A stretch of DNA of 64,000 bases from Cepaea nemoralis. Taxonomy: Eukaryota; Mollusca; Gastropoda; Stylommatophora; Helicidae. The notes beneath the pieces are model-generated. The model was given only the letters and a program-made list of their open reading frames with translations. It was not told the origin of the DNA and made no database searches. The position numbers and the translations under genes are program-made. Of this stretch, positions 46,420 to 58,773 are shown piece by piece (within the stretch, counting starts at the first letter, position 1; every line of letters starts with the position of its first letter). The stretch is taken from positions 1,272,265 through 1,336,264 of the forward strand of contig JACEFZ010001381.1 in NCBI GenBank assembly GCA_014155875.1, in the 5' to 3' direction.

Positions 46420-47486
46420 TCAGAAGAAGTCACCGTAGGCATTCAGGCAAGCATCCCATTGCTTAGGTAGGCGGCGAATGCCTTCCGCAAAAAAGTATTG
46501 TGGTTGCTCACTGAACCAAGTGTTTACCGCGTTCATTACGTCTGCATCTGTGTGAAATCGTTGCCCCTTGAGAGTTTTATTTTAGAGGTCCAAACAAATG
46601 AAAATCACATGGTGACAAATCAGGACTATAGGCTGGATGTTGCAGAATTTCCCACGTCTTCCTTGCTAATGCTTCCTGCACAATCTTTGCGACATGCGGA
46701 CGAGCATTATCGTGCAAAAAAATCACACAGCGAGAAAGCATGCCTGGTCGTTTATTCTTGATGGCTTTTTGCAGCTTGTCTAGTGTTTGCAAGTAGTGGG
46801 TAGAGTTGATGTTGACACCAGGTTCTTTAAAGTCGGCCAACAATAGCCCTTCATGGTAAAAAAATGCACTCAGCATAACCTTACCAGCAAAAACCTGTAA
46901 CTTGAATTTTTTGGCTTTTGGTGATCCAGCATGCTTCCATTGCATGCTCTCTCTTTTGCTGCTCGGCTCAAAGTGGTGACACCATGATTCATCACCTGCC
47001 ACTATGCGGAAGAGAAATGCATCACCCTCCACTCTGTACGCAGCAAGTGGTTCAAATACCATCCCCATGCGTTCCTTTTTTTGGTGGTCGGTCAACATCC
47101 GTGGTACCCACTGTGAACACACCTTCCAATATTGCAGTTTCTTACGAACGACATTTTGAATTGTCCCAATTGATACATCAAATTATTTCGCTAGCTAACG
47201 TATGCTTCGACAATGGTTCATCTGTATTGCTGCATCAATTTTGGTGATGGTTTTCTCTGTTGCAACAATATGCGCTTGACCCGGCCGTCGAAGATCTGTC
47301 GTGAACTGACGTCCTTTCCGAAACATTCGTGCCCAGTCTGTCACTGTTGTCTTCGACACACATTTGTTACCGTACGCTGCCTGCATTCTTCGATGAATGT
47401 CCACTGGTCGACATCCTTCAAATGAAAAAAAACTGAATTACCGCTCTTTGAGCTTCTTTGGATGGATTTTGGATCAACCCAGCCAT
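46420..47486 (-). pseudogene. Mariner transposase, broken
   Basis: N-terminus (about 47486-47200) MAGLIQNPSKEAQR and a DIHRRMQAAYGNKCV helix-turn-helix, with frame breaks. The core frame 47122-46577 holds VAGDESWCHHFEP, IFLHDNARPHVA and HPAYSPDLSPCDFHLF, the D,D34D catalytic motifs with WVPRMLTDHQKKER upstream. The C-terminus continues in another frame near 46500 (QWDACLNAYGDFF-type text). All three catalytic aspartates are present, but several frameshifts disable it. Confidence 0.88.
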
Positions 47487-47642
47487 TTTCTCAACGGTCA
47501 GAAACAGAACCTATGCATCATGGGACGATAAGCATGTGCTCTTTTATTCATTAGTAATTATCACTTGACTATGACATGATCATGTTCAACGTACGCAATT
47601 ACGTGTAGTGCGGCACGAACAGATTTCAAATGAACGCCCCTT

Positions 47643-48491
47643 CAATCAATCAATCATGTGCCATGCCGGAAAGCGTGGGCAGTCATGACTCGCCATTTCA
47701 CTCAATCACCAGCGTCGTGGATCAGCTCAGTGTTCCTGTCTCATCCATGCCATTCAGGTATATTCCTCTCGGTCTTCCTCTTGGTCTGTTCCCTTTGATC
47801 CTGCCAGTTGTCACCAAGTTTTCCAATCCATTTCTTCTCATAACATATCCAAAATTTTTTGGCTGTCTACATCTAATTTCTCTAATCAATTTACGATTTT
47901 CATTTGTCTCCTTAGTACTTGGTCATTGGTTATTCTGTCTGTCCATGGTATTCTTTGCATTTTCCTCAGAAACCACGTTTCTGCAGCCATCAGATGTTTT
48001 TCAGCTTGTCTGCACATTGTCCAAGTTTCACACCCATACAAAAGAACAGGCTCTATGTATCCCCTCAACACTCTTTTTCTCATTTCAACTGACATCTTTT
48101 TATTGGTTTGTGCCTTAGGTTTGTGCCGGAATGCGATCGGCGTTGCCAGTAGTGGGTTGTGCTCAATATTTAAATTTCAAATCCCAAAACAACCAAATAA
48201 TCAATCTTTTTATTGGTCAGAATGTTTTTCATCTTGCTAAAGGCTACTTTTGCCATGGTGATTCTTGTTCTAATCTCTTCAAGGCATCTCCCATCAGATG
48301 TTGTGACTGTTCCGAGATAACATCAGATGTTGTGACTGGTCCGAGATAATTGTACCGATTCACTTGTTGAAGAATATTCCCATTTACTTGTATATTACAT
48401 TGTGGTACTTCGTTCTTCCTAGTGACGACCATAACCTGTGTCTTCTTACAATTTAATTCCAACCCCAGCTGCTCACTGTGTACAACAACCG
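47643..48491 (-). mobile_element. RTE-like LINE family D, 5'-truncated insertion
   Basis: Lies between 12-bp direct repeats TGAACGCCCCTT at 47631-47642 and 48492-48503. On the minus strand it reads MELNCKKTQVMVVTRKNEV, EMRKRVLRGYIEPVLLYGCE and TWTMCRQAEKHL, FLRKMQRIPWTDRI, then the FGYVMRRN-type C-terminus, ending in (TGAT)n. The tail and motif order identify a non-LTR element. It jumped into the right end of the mariner, so it is the younger of the two. Confidence 0.87.
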
Positions 48492-48509
48492 TGAACGCCC
48501 CTTATACAT

Positions 48510-51070
48510 AATGAAAAAATCAAATCTGTGTAAACTCACTGCTGCAAGTAAATAAAACAGTGTACGCCTATAAATTTCTTAAGCAGGCCCACTTCGCATG
48601 CAAATGTACCATGTAGCGACAAAGAAAAGAATGAAGGAGAGAAGCCAGCTGATCCAAGAGCCGTTTGTAATTGTCAAGATGATAATTATCTGCGTAAAAT
48701 GAGGAAGGTAGAGGAGGGGGGGGGGTGTGTTTGTGTAATATGGTGCAACATATGAATGTACATTTCATAGCACTGTATTGTAGTGCCAACATTTATAGAC
48801 CCTACATTTACTTTGAAGGTTTCATTGCATTGTTAACCAAGCTAAATGTGATTGATTTACAGATGTGAATGGGGGGAAAAGTTTGGAGAATTTTATACAT
48901 TGATTCATATATTCATGGAGATTTAATAAAGGAAATAAAGGAAAGCCTATATGTCAGCATCTTACTTGGTAGAGATACATTCAGATCTGATGATTAGAGT
49001 GTTATTATATATTCATTTTATCACAGAAGGGAAGGTGAATGAGACATTTCTTTCTATTGTGCCCCTGTAAGATGCAACATGGGCACTTGAAAGATCTAGA
49101 GTGTGAGTAACTTAAGTCATCTCATTATATCTTTGACTGGGCCTTGTGTTTTTCTTAGCCTGTGTGTTAAAAAAAATGCTGGCTCCTGAACCATGTTTAA
49201 ATTTTTCTACCCTTGCCTCCAGGCGCCCCCCCCCCTTTGGTCATATCTTCTAGTTAAGCCTTCTCATATGTCAAAAGAATGTGGATTGTCTATCTCCGAT
49301 TTGAGTAATCAGTTCTCTATATCACAAGTGAGTTGGTTTCCTTCAATACTTATGTTCGGAGCATGTTTCTATGGAACCACATTTTAGCAGCCTGCAAGTA
49401 ATTTCATACAAGTCTACAAACTGCCCATGCCTAATAAACTACAGTCATTAAAAAAAACTACTTTTAGTAGATTTTAATCCCTCTCAATTCAATTCCAAAT
49501 CTGATATTCGAATTCTGCAACCATCTTACCTCAAATATGAGATTTAATTAGTACTAGTATCTCCCAACAATGTATTTCAAAAGAGGTTGTTGTCATGTAA
49601 TAGTAACTGATAGGCTTTTCAATATTTGATTTGACTGGAAAAAAACTGTGAACAATGATTGGCCACCATGTAGTTCAAGTAGTCTCAATCTCTCATTTGA
49701 TCCAAACTGGCCCTGACTATAGTCTACACTGTGGTTCTTTTTCTTTTTAAAGGATTTAAGGCATCACAATTACTTAATAGTGACTACTGAACAGGACTTT
49801 TGTTTTCTTTCTTTCGATACATAATAATATTAATAATAATAAATGGCAACCCCTATTCACAAAATTTTGTGAATAGTAAGAGACACTAATCACAAAAATT
49901 TGTGTTTACTACCGCCGTCGATTGGCTTCAGAAGACTCTATAAGTCTCTCTTCTTGTCTGTCTTTTGTTTACAAGTTCTCTTTCTTCAAACCTCACAAAG
50001 ACGATATTTGTCGACAAGGACACACTCTACATACAGTGATATTTTATTTGGCAAATAAAATTCACATTAAACAAAGACATCTATATTGGATCCATCGATT
50101 CCGACACTTGATCACTCCGTCGCTGCCTGGGGGATGCACTAAGATACTCGACCTTTCCAACTATAACAACTTTCGGCACTCTTCCGACAGACGGGTCTAA
50201 ATAGTTCTGCAGTGAATAATTTTATATAACTAACACTAACCCTAATCACTTATTCACTGCAGAACTATTTGGGACCGGAACTCTGAAGAGTGCCAATGTT
50301 CTTTATTTTCTTTTTATTAATTTTCCAGAAACTAAATTCACCAAATAAATATCTGATTATATCCGCATTAAAAAAAATTAAAATTGGTTGCAATTGAATT
50401 TATGAATTATACTATACTATTTATACAATATAGAATTTTATTGAATATATAGTATTCAATATTGAGTTTATTTATAGTATACTCAATCGAATTACAGTAT
50501 ATTGAGTATAATCGGTGGGATGACAACACAATTGAATTTGACACAATTCGAATTTGTGAGTTCTAACAGTCCTGATCTATTATTATTATTTCTCAATTGA
50601 AGAAATGTACCTAGATTACTAGACGCTGGGTCTAGACACAATGTGGCAAGAGTGCGATGAGTGAGCAAAGTATTTTATATTAATTAATAATTTGCTACTA
50701 AACACTAAATAAATAAAAAAATAAGCAATTCAATTAATTACAATACATTAAATATTATTAATTAATTAATTGTTTTACACTTTCAGTTAACAAATGTATA
50801 TGTACCAAACGGGTGGCTCTGTAGGGTCCAACGCAAGTTGTATCTGCCATTTTCTAAATAAACTCCGCATTGGACAAATATTAAATATCGCCCTGGTAGT
50901 TAATCCACTATCGGGAGAACCATGTTCTCTTCGTGTAAACAATCTTCAAATAAACCTCCATCTTTTGACTGGTCATTCAACTTCGCTTTCATTGGTTCTT
51001 TGTTCAAACCGTAACTTCCTGTTCTTACATAACCCAGCTCAGCAGGAACACTCTTTCTTAGCGAAGCGAA
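48510..51070. other. AT-rich sequence, no gene recognised
   Basis: No conserved ORF. Notable small features are ATTCACAAAATTTTGTGAAT near 49856 (a perfect short palindrome) and the inverted repeat at 50175-50294. A run of ATT/TTA simple sequence lies at 50390-50780. Confidence 0.5.
50175..50294. repeat. 120-bp imperfect inverted repeat
   Basis: Left arm GGCACTCTTC ... AAATAGTTCTGCAGTGAATA; right arm TATTCACTGCAGAACTATTT ... GAAGAGTGCC, with a loop of about 32 nt containing CTAACACTAACCCTAA. It may be the end of a foldback/MITE element or a structured RNA. Only one copy was seen. Confidence 0.7.
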
Positions 51071-51074
51071 ATAC

Positions 51075-51650
51075 AATCATAACATCTGATGGGAGGTGCC
51101 TTGAGGAGACTAGAACAAGAATCGCTATGGCGAAGGTAGCCTTTCCTTTTGCCAGATGAAAAACATATTGACCAATGAAAAGATGTCATTTGCAACGAGA
51201 AAAAGAGTGTTGAGGTGCTACATATAACCTGTACTTGTGTATGGATGTGAATCGTGGACAATGAGCAGACAAGATGAAAAACACCTGCCTGATGGCTGTG
51301 GAAATGTGGTTTCTGAGGAAAATGCAAAGAATACAATGGACAGACAGAAAAATCAATGAACAAGACCTATAAGAAACAAATGAAAACCGTAAACTAATTA
51401 GAGAAATTAGACGTGGGCAGTCAAAATTGTTTGGGCATTTTATGAGAAGAAATGAATTGGAGAACTTGGAGACATCTCGCAAGATCGAGGGGAAGAGAAC
51501 AAGGGGAAGACAGAGAAGTAAATACCTGGATGGTTTGGCCACGTGGTATGGCCGAGGCAAGAATACTGAGCTGATCCATTACTCTGGTGATCGAATGAAA
51601 TGGCGAATCATGACCGCCCAGGCTTATCGGCATGCCACATGATGGATGGA
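51075..51650 (+). mobile_element. RTE-like LINE family D 3' fragment
   Basis: Plus-strand text: TSDGRCLEETRTRIAMAKV, RKRVLRCYI, YGCESWTMSRQDEKHL, then a full C-terminal frame 51427-51642 (FGHFMRRNELENLETSRKI, EGKRTRGRQRSKYLDGLATW, WRIMTAQAYRHAT stop). It is 5'-truncated with several upstream frameshifts. This is the best-preserved C-terminus of the family in the window. Confidence 0.75.
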
Positions 51651-51659
51651 TCGATTCAC

Positions 51660-52900
51660 CACCAAGTACTGTAGTTCTATGTCCTCGGGTGAACAGACAC
51701 GTTGAATAATGTCCTCTGGCCACCAAGACTCTACAAGATTTCCTTCTGTTTAACCTGCTGTCCTTTTTCTTCTTGATCTCATTGTGCAGTGGATGCTGTG
51801 TGTCGGCACTGATTCAGAGGTAGGTACATGCTTTGCAAATCATTGTTCCGTCTCCCATGGGGGTACCCCGCATGCTGTGTCTATTGTGCACCCTGGTATG
51901 ATACGAATGGACTTTTTCTGTATCTTCTCCAGTCTCCGCATCTGAGCCTGGGTGGTTGTGAATGTCTACAACCCCACGGCAGTTAAAAACTGCAATAAAT
52001 AGGCGCAAGAAAGGCGTCTTGGCAAAATGTTAGAACAGACAACCCCATCCACGGGTGGTTACCTTTGATGGAATCTATCTAGAGATCGCAAATCTTAAGC
52101 AAATGTATGTTGAAGTCCGACATGCTGACCTTTTTTATGGATAAAAAATAGGTGTGGTGCACTCCGCTTGAACGAGAAATGTAGAAGAGGAAAATGGGGG
52201 GGGGGGGGGGTGGAGAGAATAAAACACAGACATTTACTAGCACATATAGAAGACAAGGGATGAAAGCATAAGACAATTAAACCCCCTCTGCCGTGTGTCC
52301 ACCGTGACGAAATAGAGGGGCGTGCACGTTCCAGTAACCCCAAGAGCAATGCCGACGGTAGCACAGCTACTGGTAGGGTCATCGATGTCGGACAGGTCAA
52401 GGGAGAGGAACCAGACTAAGAGACTCACACACGCCTGCTGCCTTACTTGTAGGTAAACTGGGGACAGTTAAAGGCTAGGGAAAGCGCCCGGAACAATGCT
52501 TGTTGAAATCGGATGTACTGAGCCACAGGCTTGACAAAGCAGTGCAACGTAACTTAATCAATGCATGATACCACAGATGAAAATTAATCGTTATGGTACT
52601 AATCCAGTGAAGTCCTATCACTGATAGGACGGGTTCCAAATGTTGCTGTATGTAGCCGAGGCGCGGTGTTGGGGTGAGCGCCCAACATTGCTCAAATACC
52701 TCAATGGCTCGTGAATACATAACCTATGCAGCAAAAGTCCAACTCCTGGCCTTCACGTGGCGGACCTGTTTAAACTAACAGGAGAAGGGGCGACGGCGAG
52801 TCTCTGGCGCCGGAAAATAACCAGTATGCTCTAGATGTGTATGCACGTACATGCATGCGCAGACAGGTGTATGCGCGCGTACACATCTACACTCGAGTGA
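51660..52900. other. Sequence of unclear origin upstream of a LINE
   Basis: GC is higher than in surrounding DNA. A poly(G) run of 14 lies at 52197-52210. Minus-strand frames of 60-100 codons show no known motif. Part of 52430-52960 could be 5' UTR of the following family A LINE, since no earlier boundary was found. Confidence 0.4.
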
Positions 52901-52969
52901 GACCACAGTCTGCTCTAGCAAATAAAGGTGCTGAAGACGGAGGCAACCAGCCAAGAGGCGCACCACATA

Positions 52970-55375
52970 AATCAGGATGCCACGCAATCACGCAAAATGG
53001 AATATGTCGACTACTGCTAATCGTTATGGTGCTTTGGACCCCCAGGCAGGTGGAGTGCCGGGCCCTATGTCTCGAAAGGGTCCAACCCCAACTACTGGAG
53101 GTCCTTCTCAGATGTCCTGTGGAGCCAGGGGACATGAGAATAGGACGACTGGCCATACTAAACGAAGACTTAAAATAATGCACTGGAATGCGGAGGGAGT
53201 CAGCAACAAACAAATAGAATTAGAAAAAATCTTGGACCAAGAAAAAGTAAGCATATGTTGCTTGCAAGAAACTCACCTCAATGAAAATATAGCCTTCAAA
53301 ATCAGAGGCTACCAGTGTTACCGATCTGACCGAAAGAACAGGCGAAAAGGTGGGATACTGACCCTTGTAAGAAATAAACATCATGGCTTCCCAAATCAAA
53401 GTCTACATGGAAGGGGCTGAGTATCAGACACTTAAACTTAAGACAGGTAATACAGATCTACATCTGATCAATTACTACTGTCCAAGTGACCGCCCACAGG
53501 CACTGGACACTCTACCACTAAAAGAAAAAATGATTGTGTGTGGCGATTTCAACAGCCACTCGCAGAGCTGGGGCTATGATCACATGGACCAGAGAGGAGA
53601 GAGACTGGAAGACTGGCAGGATGAGAATAGATTCATGTTGATTAACAAGCCGTCCGACCCACATACTTTCTACTCGAGATCATGGCACTCTACAACTACA
53701 CCTGACCTGGCTTTTCATTCACCAGACCTGGAGTGGAACATTACACGAACTGTTGGGAAACAACTTGGTGGCAGTGACCATCGGCCAGTCTTTCTAACCG
53801 TAGAAAATGAGCTTGTAAGTGAAAGCAGCACCCTCTCGAGGTGGAACTACAAGAAAGCAGACTGGGCAATGTACAAGCATCGCACCAGCATACTGGTTAG
53901 AAACCTGAACACTGAGAAAGACATAAATAAAGCAGTTGAAGAGTTTGGGAAATGCATACTACAGGCAGCGCGAGAAACAGTACCAAGAGGAGCCCGTAAA
54001 CAATATAAACCCTACTGGAGTAGTGAACTGGAACAGTTGCATAATGATGTTGAAGTGTGTAGAAAGCAAGCAGAGGCCACACCCAGCCAAGAGCACCACA
54101 ATAAATTCCAGCATGCAAAAGCCAAATTTCAAAGGGCCAAGCTGCAGGCTAGACGGAAAATCTGGCAGGAGAAAACAGAGTCTCTGAACTTTGAAAGAGA
54201 CACAAGGAAATTGTGGAAGCTAATAAAACAGCTTAATGACGAGGGCACAGGGAGAAACTCAAAAATTGCACTACATAAAGATGGAAAAATCTTAACAAGA
54301 AAGCAAGCAGCTGACCATTTTGCGGACTCGTTCGCACAAGATAGCAATATCAAAATTAGTCCAGAGAAACAACAAGAGATTCGAGAGAAACGACAACATA
54401 CAGGACAGAAGGAAATAGTAGGCTTTCTGATCGTGATTTTCAAATTGATCATTTACTATTGGGAGAACCACAGATAGATAGGCCTTGAAAAACCAAATCT
54501 AACGGTACCTCAATGAGTTGTGTGTCTCAATTCTAAGCTGAGTTATGTAAATTTGAGTGTCGTGACCTTTTGACTAAAATTTTCACAAAAGAGTGCTCAC
54601 TGGAGGAATTTTTTGCGTCCTGGTCAAAATCTGGCCCAGATTATCAAAATTTTGGTGTTTTTTGAGACTATCTGTTTTGTTTATAAACGAACATCTTAGC
54701 AACCATACATCACTGCGATCGGGGTTGCAAGGCCTAACTGGTCATGTCAAAAAATAAATGACATGACCAGTTAGGCCTTGCAACCCCGATCGCAGTGATG
54801 TATGGTTGCTAAGATGTTCGTTTATAAACAAAACAGATAGTCTCAAAAAACACCAAAATTTTGATAATCTGGGCCAGATTTTGACCAGGACGCAAAAAAT
54901 TCCTCCAGTGAGCACTCTTTTGTGAAAATTTTAGTCAAAAGGTCACGACACTCAAATTTACATAACTCAGCTTAGAATTGAGACACACAACTCATTGAGG
55001 TACCGTTAGATTTGGTTTTTCAAGGCCTATCTATCTGTGGTTCTCCCAATAGTAAATGATCAATTTGAAAATCACGATCAGAAAGCCTATTATTCTGCGC
55101 CTCAGAACAGGACACAATAGATTACGCAACCACATGTATACAAAATTCAAGATTGGTGAAACAGCCATGTGCACATGTGGATTGGCGTCGCAGACAGCAG
55201 AGCACATACTCCAAGACTGCCCAAAATATAACATATCTAGGCAAACCTTCTGGCCTAGAGAGACGACAGTGGAAGATAAACTCTATGGACCACTGTGTGA
55301 ACTGAAAAAAACAGTTCAATTCATGCAAGAGACGACATTGCAGATATAGACATATTTCAAGCGAACGAAAGAAGA
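52970..55375 (+). mobile_element. Family A LINE, internally deleted, with palindromic insert
   Basis: Begins near the ATG at 52977 (MPRNHAKWNM). Endonuclease 53170-53800: LKIMHWNAEGV, LQETHLNENI, CGDFNSHSQSWGYD, GGSDHRPVFL. The frame changes at about 53390. A long linker follows to 54415. The reverse transcriptase and RNase H are absent. After the palindromic insert the sequence resumes at 55090 with LRLRTGHNRLRNHMYTKF, CTCGLASQTAEHILQDCPKY and a stop at about 55347. The 3' end is GCGAACGAAAGAAGAAGAAG. It is a different subfamily from the copy at 35311. Confidence 0.85.
54421..55087. repeat. Perfect 667-bp palindrome between TA dinucleotides
   Basis: Two 329-bp arms (54421-54749 and 54759-55087) appear to be exact reverse complements around a 9-bp loop AAAAATAAA. 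The outer ends are GGCTTTCTGATCG and its complement CGATCAGAAAGCC, each preceded or followed by TA (54419-54420, 55088-55089), as expected for a TA target duplication. It sits exactly where the host LINE lacks its reverse transcriptase. No coding potential was seen. Confidence 0.9.
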
Positions 55376-56151
55376 AGAAGAAAACTGATAGGACTTCACT
55401 GGATTAGTACCATAACGATTAATTCAGGCGGTGATAGTACCGGGCCTCCTGCCTCGAGGGAGTGTAACACAGCGGAATGCCGAAGGAGTTTATAACAAGA
55501 AAGTTTCCCTAACAAAGCGTCTTCATAAAGATAGAATAGATGTGGCATGCATTCAAGAGACACACCTCAACGCCAATCGCAAATTCTCAGTCAAAGGATA
55601 TCAAGCCACACTTTTCGACCGCGAAGGACAAACAGGAGGAGTTCTAATACTTACATGAAATACAATACCTTGCAGCGAAGTATAGGTGTTGATATAATGA
55701 TAAAGGACGTGAAAATAATAATTTACAATCTGCATAGCCCAGCAGATAAGGACCTTACACTCTTAAATATGAAAATAAAAGTCTCCATCTACTCAACAAA
55801 GCGGGTGACATACCGAGCTTCTACTCCAGAAGATGGTTTACTACTTTTACTCCAGACATTGGAGACATCCCCCACAAAATCGATCGCCATGTGCTTGGCC
55901 AATTAGCAGGTAGTGACCACAGACCAATCAAGCTTTGCAATGAATATGGAGTATGTTCCACAGGAGTAAAAGCCTTTGCCCCGCTGGAATTACAAATGGA
56001 CAGATTTGCCATGCTAACAGACAAATATTGTGAAAACATAAATACATGATATGGCAACATGAAGCAAATGGTGGAAAGTCTAACCAGAACAAGAATACAG
56101 GCGGCCACTGAGTCTATTCCAAGAGGAGCGAGGAAAAATTACAAACGATAC

Positions 56152-56297
56152 TTCTTCTTCCTCTTCTTCGTTCATCCGGAGTTTTTTTCGGATGTGCTTG
56201 CGTTGTGCCTGTTTACAGCAGAGCTGCGTTCTTGCGCCGTTAGGCCGACACATCCGACTTCTGCGGGCATTTGTTGACCGGGTTAACCTTCCCGGGG
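56152..56297 (-). mobile_element. Solo 146-bp S5 SINE-like element with target duplication
   Basis: Inserted antisense in the endonuclease-to-RT part of the family A LINE. The 11-bp direct repeats ACAAACGATAC flank it at 56141-56151 and 56298-56308. In its own orientation it starts CCCCGGGAAGGTTAACCC and ends in a GAA-rich tail. It is the same sequence as 29804-29951 and as the host LINE's own 3' end. Confidence 0.88.
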
Positions 56298-58773
56298 ACA
56301 AACGATACTGGACTGAAGAACTACAAATTTTGAAGGACAAAGTTGAAGATACTAGGAAGACAGCAGAGGGAGAACAAACAACTGAAGCGAACATGTCTCT
56401 CAAAGCCATCTCAGCAAAATATAAAAGAACAGTAAATCAAACAACAAGAGATTGGTGGAGGGGAAAAAATAGAAAGCCTGAACTTTGACAGGGATGGAAA
56501 CAAACTATGGAAACTAGTGAAAGCCATGAACAATGAAGGACCTAGAAACAAACAAATAACAATTAAACAAGGTAAAAAAGGCTGCAAATGCACTAACTGA
56601 ACACTAGGCCAGTGCAAACCACATTGATATTACAATCGAACAGAAGAAAGCAATCAAAGATAAACAGATACATCATAGTAATACAGAGACAGCAGCAGAA
56701 TATATGATGGCAAATCTAACAATGGAAGAAATGGAACAGGCTCCTAAAAAAGAAATCACCAGGAAAGGATGGAATCACAAATGAAATGCTAATAGGACTA
56801 GGCACTAAAGCAAAAAAAGAAACTACTAGCAGTCCTAAATTACAGCTGGAAGAGAGGAATAGTCCCTATACTAATACCAGTCCCAAACAAAGGAACAGAC
56901 CTGGAAGAACCAAATGGCTATCAACCTATCAGACTACTTAGCTGTGTAGGAAAATTAATGGAATGCATTATCAATGGCAGGCTAACATGGCACCTGGAAG
57001 AAAACCAACTCTTAACACCACACCAAGCAGGTTTCAGAAAGTACAGATCCACTTAAGATCAAATAACCTATATAGCTCAGAAAATAGATGATGCCTTCCA
57101 AGAAAAAAGCACACACTAGCGGTCTGGATAGATTTAGAAAAAGCATTTGATAAAGTATGGAAGGAAGGACTGAAAGTAAAACTGCAAAAAATGCATGTTT
57201 GCGGGAAAATGTACAAATGGATCAGCCACTACCTTCAGAACAGAACTGCCAGGACAAAAGTACAAGGACAAACCAGCAAACTAATGCTGTTGGAGCAAGG
57301 TGTCCCCCAAGTAGGAGATCTTTCACCAACATTATTCTTAGCATATACAAATGACATCACGGAAAATTTTCCAGCCAGAGTACACACAGCGTCCTTTGCA
57401 GATGACCTAGCCTTATGGACACCTGAAGAATATATTAGTACAGCTAACTGTAGAATACAGCAAGCCTTAATAGCGTTAGAAGACTGGTCAAAATCATGGC
57501 AAGTGAAGATAAGTGAGGAGAAAACAACATGCAAAGTGTTCTTCCTCTCAAATAAAACTCAGCAATCTAAGCTGGTATTGAATGGAAAAATATTGCACCA
57601 TGAAGAAAATCCAAACTATCTAGGAGTCACCTTTGATCGTCGCCTGACATGGAAGACACAGGTTGAGAAACATCGAACAAGAGCAAGGCAAAGAATGGCA
57701 ATCATGAAAAAGCTTGCTGGTACAACGTGGGGAGCAGATGAGAAAGTTCTCAAGAAGTTATATACTGGACGGGTGAGGCCAGTACTGGAATATGGCGTTG
57801 CAGCTTGGGCAACAGCAGCTAAGTCAAACTTTAACAAAATAAGTAGAGTCCAAAATCAAGGAATGCGAATCATAACTGGAAGCCTGAAGACAACGCGTAT
57901 TAACGAACTAGAAAAGATCACTTGCTTACAACCAATGCAGGACAGAAGAGATAGCAGCGCCCAGCAACAAGCAGAAAAATTTAGAAGATTGATAGACCAC
58001 CCTATGTATAACAGGTTTAATGGTTTTGGAAAGGGAAGACTGAAGCGTAGCAACTTTGTAGAAACTGCAAAACGAAAGATTAGGGCAGATCCTATACTTA
58101 ACATATCAACAGTCAAACCTATTTACAATGCACACAAGTTCCCAGCTTGGAGACAGCAGCAACTGCCTGAGACGATAAAAAACATTCCTGGTATTGAAGA
58201 AACGAACACTCAGAATGAAACTGAAAGAAGAAAAATAACTCTAAACTACATAAAAGAACATTACCCAAGCAGCAATTGGACCCATGCATATACAGATGAA
58301 TCACCAAAAAATTCAATAGAAAATGGAGGAGGAGGAATTCTCTTAAATTAAAAAAAAAATTAGTGAAAAATACAGTCATTGGCAACTGGAAAATTTTCAA
58401 GTAACTTCAAAGCAGAGGTAGAGGCTTTGAAAACTGCAGCAGAAATGCTCTTGCTAGAGGAAAATAAAGACAATCAAATAGCTATCCTCACAGATGCAAA
58501 GTCAGCTGTCTCAATACTGAAGAGCAAAAACAGCACAGAACTTACAGACCTAAGATCAGCACTGCGTGGATTATGTCAGAAATCCAAAAAAGTTGTAATA
58601 CAGTGGATCCTATCACATTGCAGTAGGCCTATACCTGGAAATGAAGAGGCTGACAGACTGGCAGAAGAGGGCGGACGACTACCTCAGCCTGACATAGACA
58701 TAACCTATAGTGATGAAAAGAGGTGTAAAAAGCACGTATAGAACCAAATGGGAATCAGAGCAGCCAGGCCACC

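Larger units (their letters stand above)
46297..48504 (-). mobile_element. Mariner element with nested LINE insertion
   Basis: Terminal inverted repeats: left TTAGGGACGTTCATTTGAAA, right (reverse complement) TAAGGGGCGTTCATTTGAAA, flanked by TA at 46295-46296 and 48505-48506. The transposase relic lies on the minus strand. The right terminal repeat is split by a 5'-truncated LINE at 47643-48491 with a 12-bp duplication of the repeat's end. Without that insert the element would be about 1.35 kb, close to normal mariner size. Confidence 0.88.

Noticed and set aside
54897..55234. Open frames running into the palindrome arms from the LINE
   Set aside because: They are read-through of the LINE frame into a non-coding palindrome, and the two arms give the same text in opposite directions.
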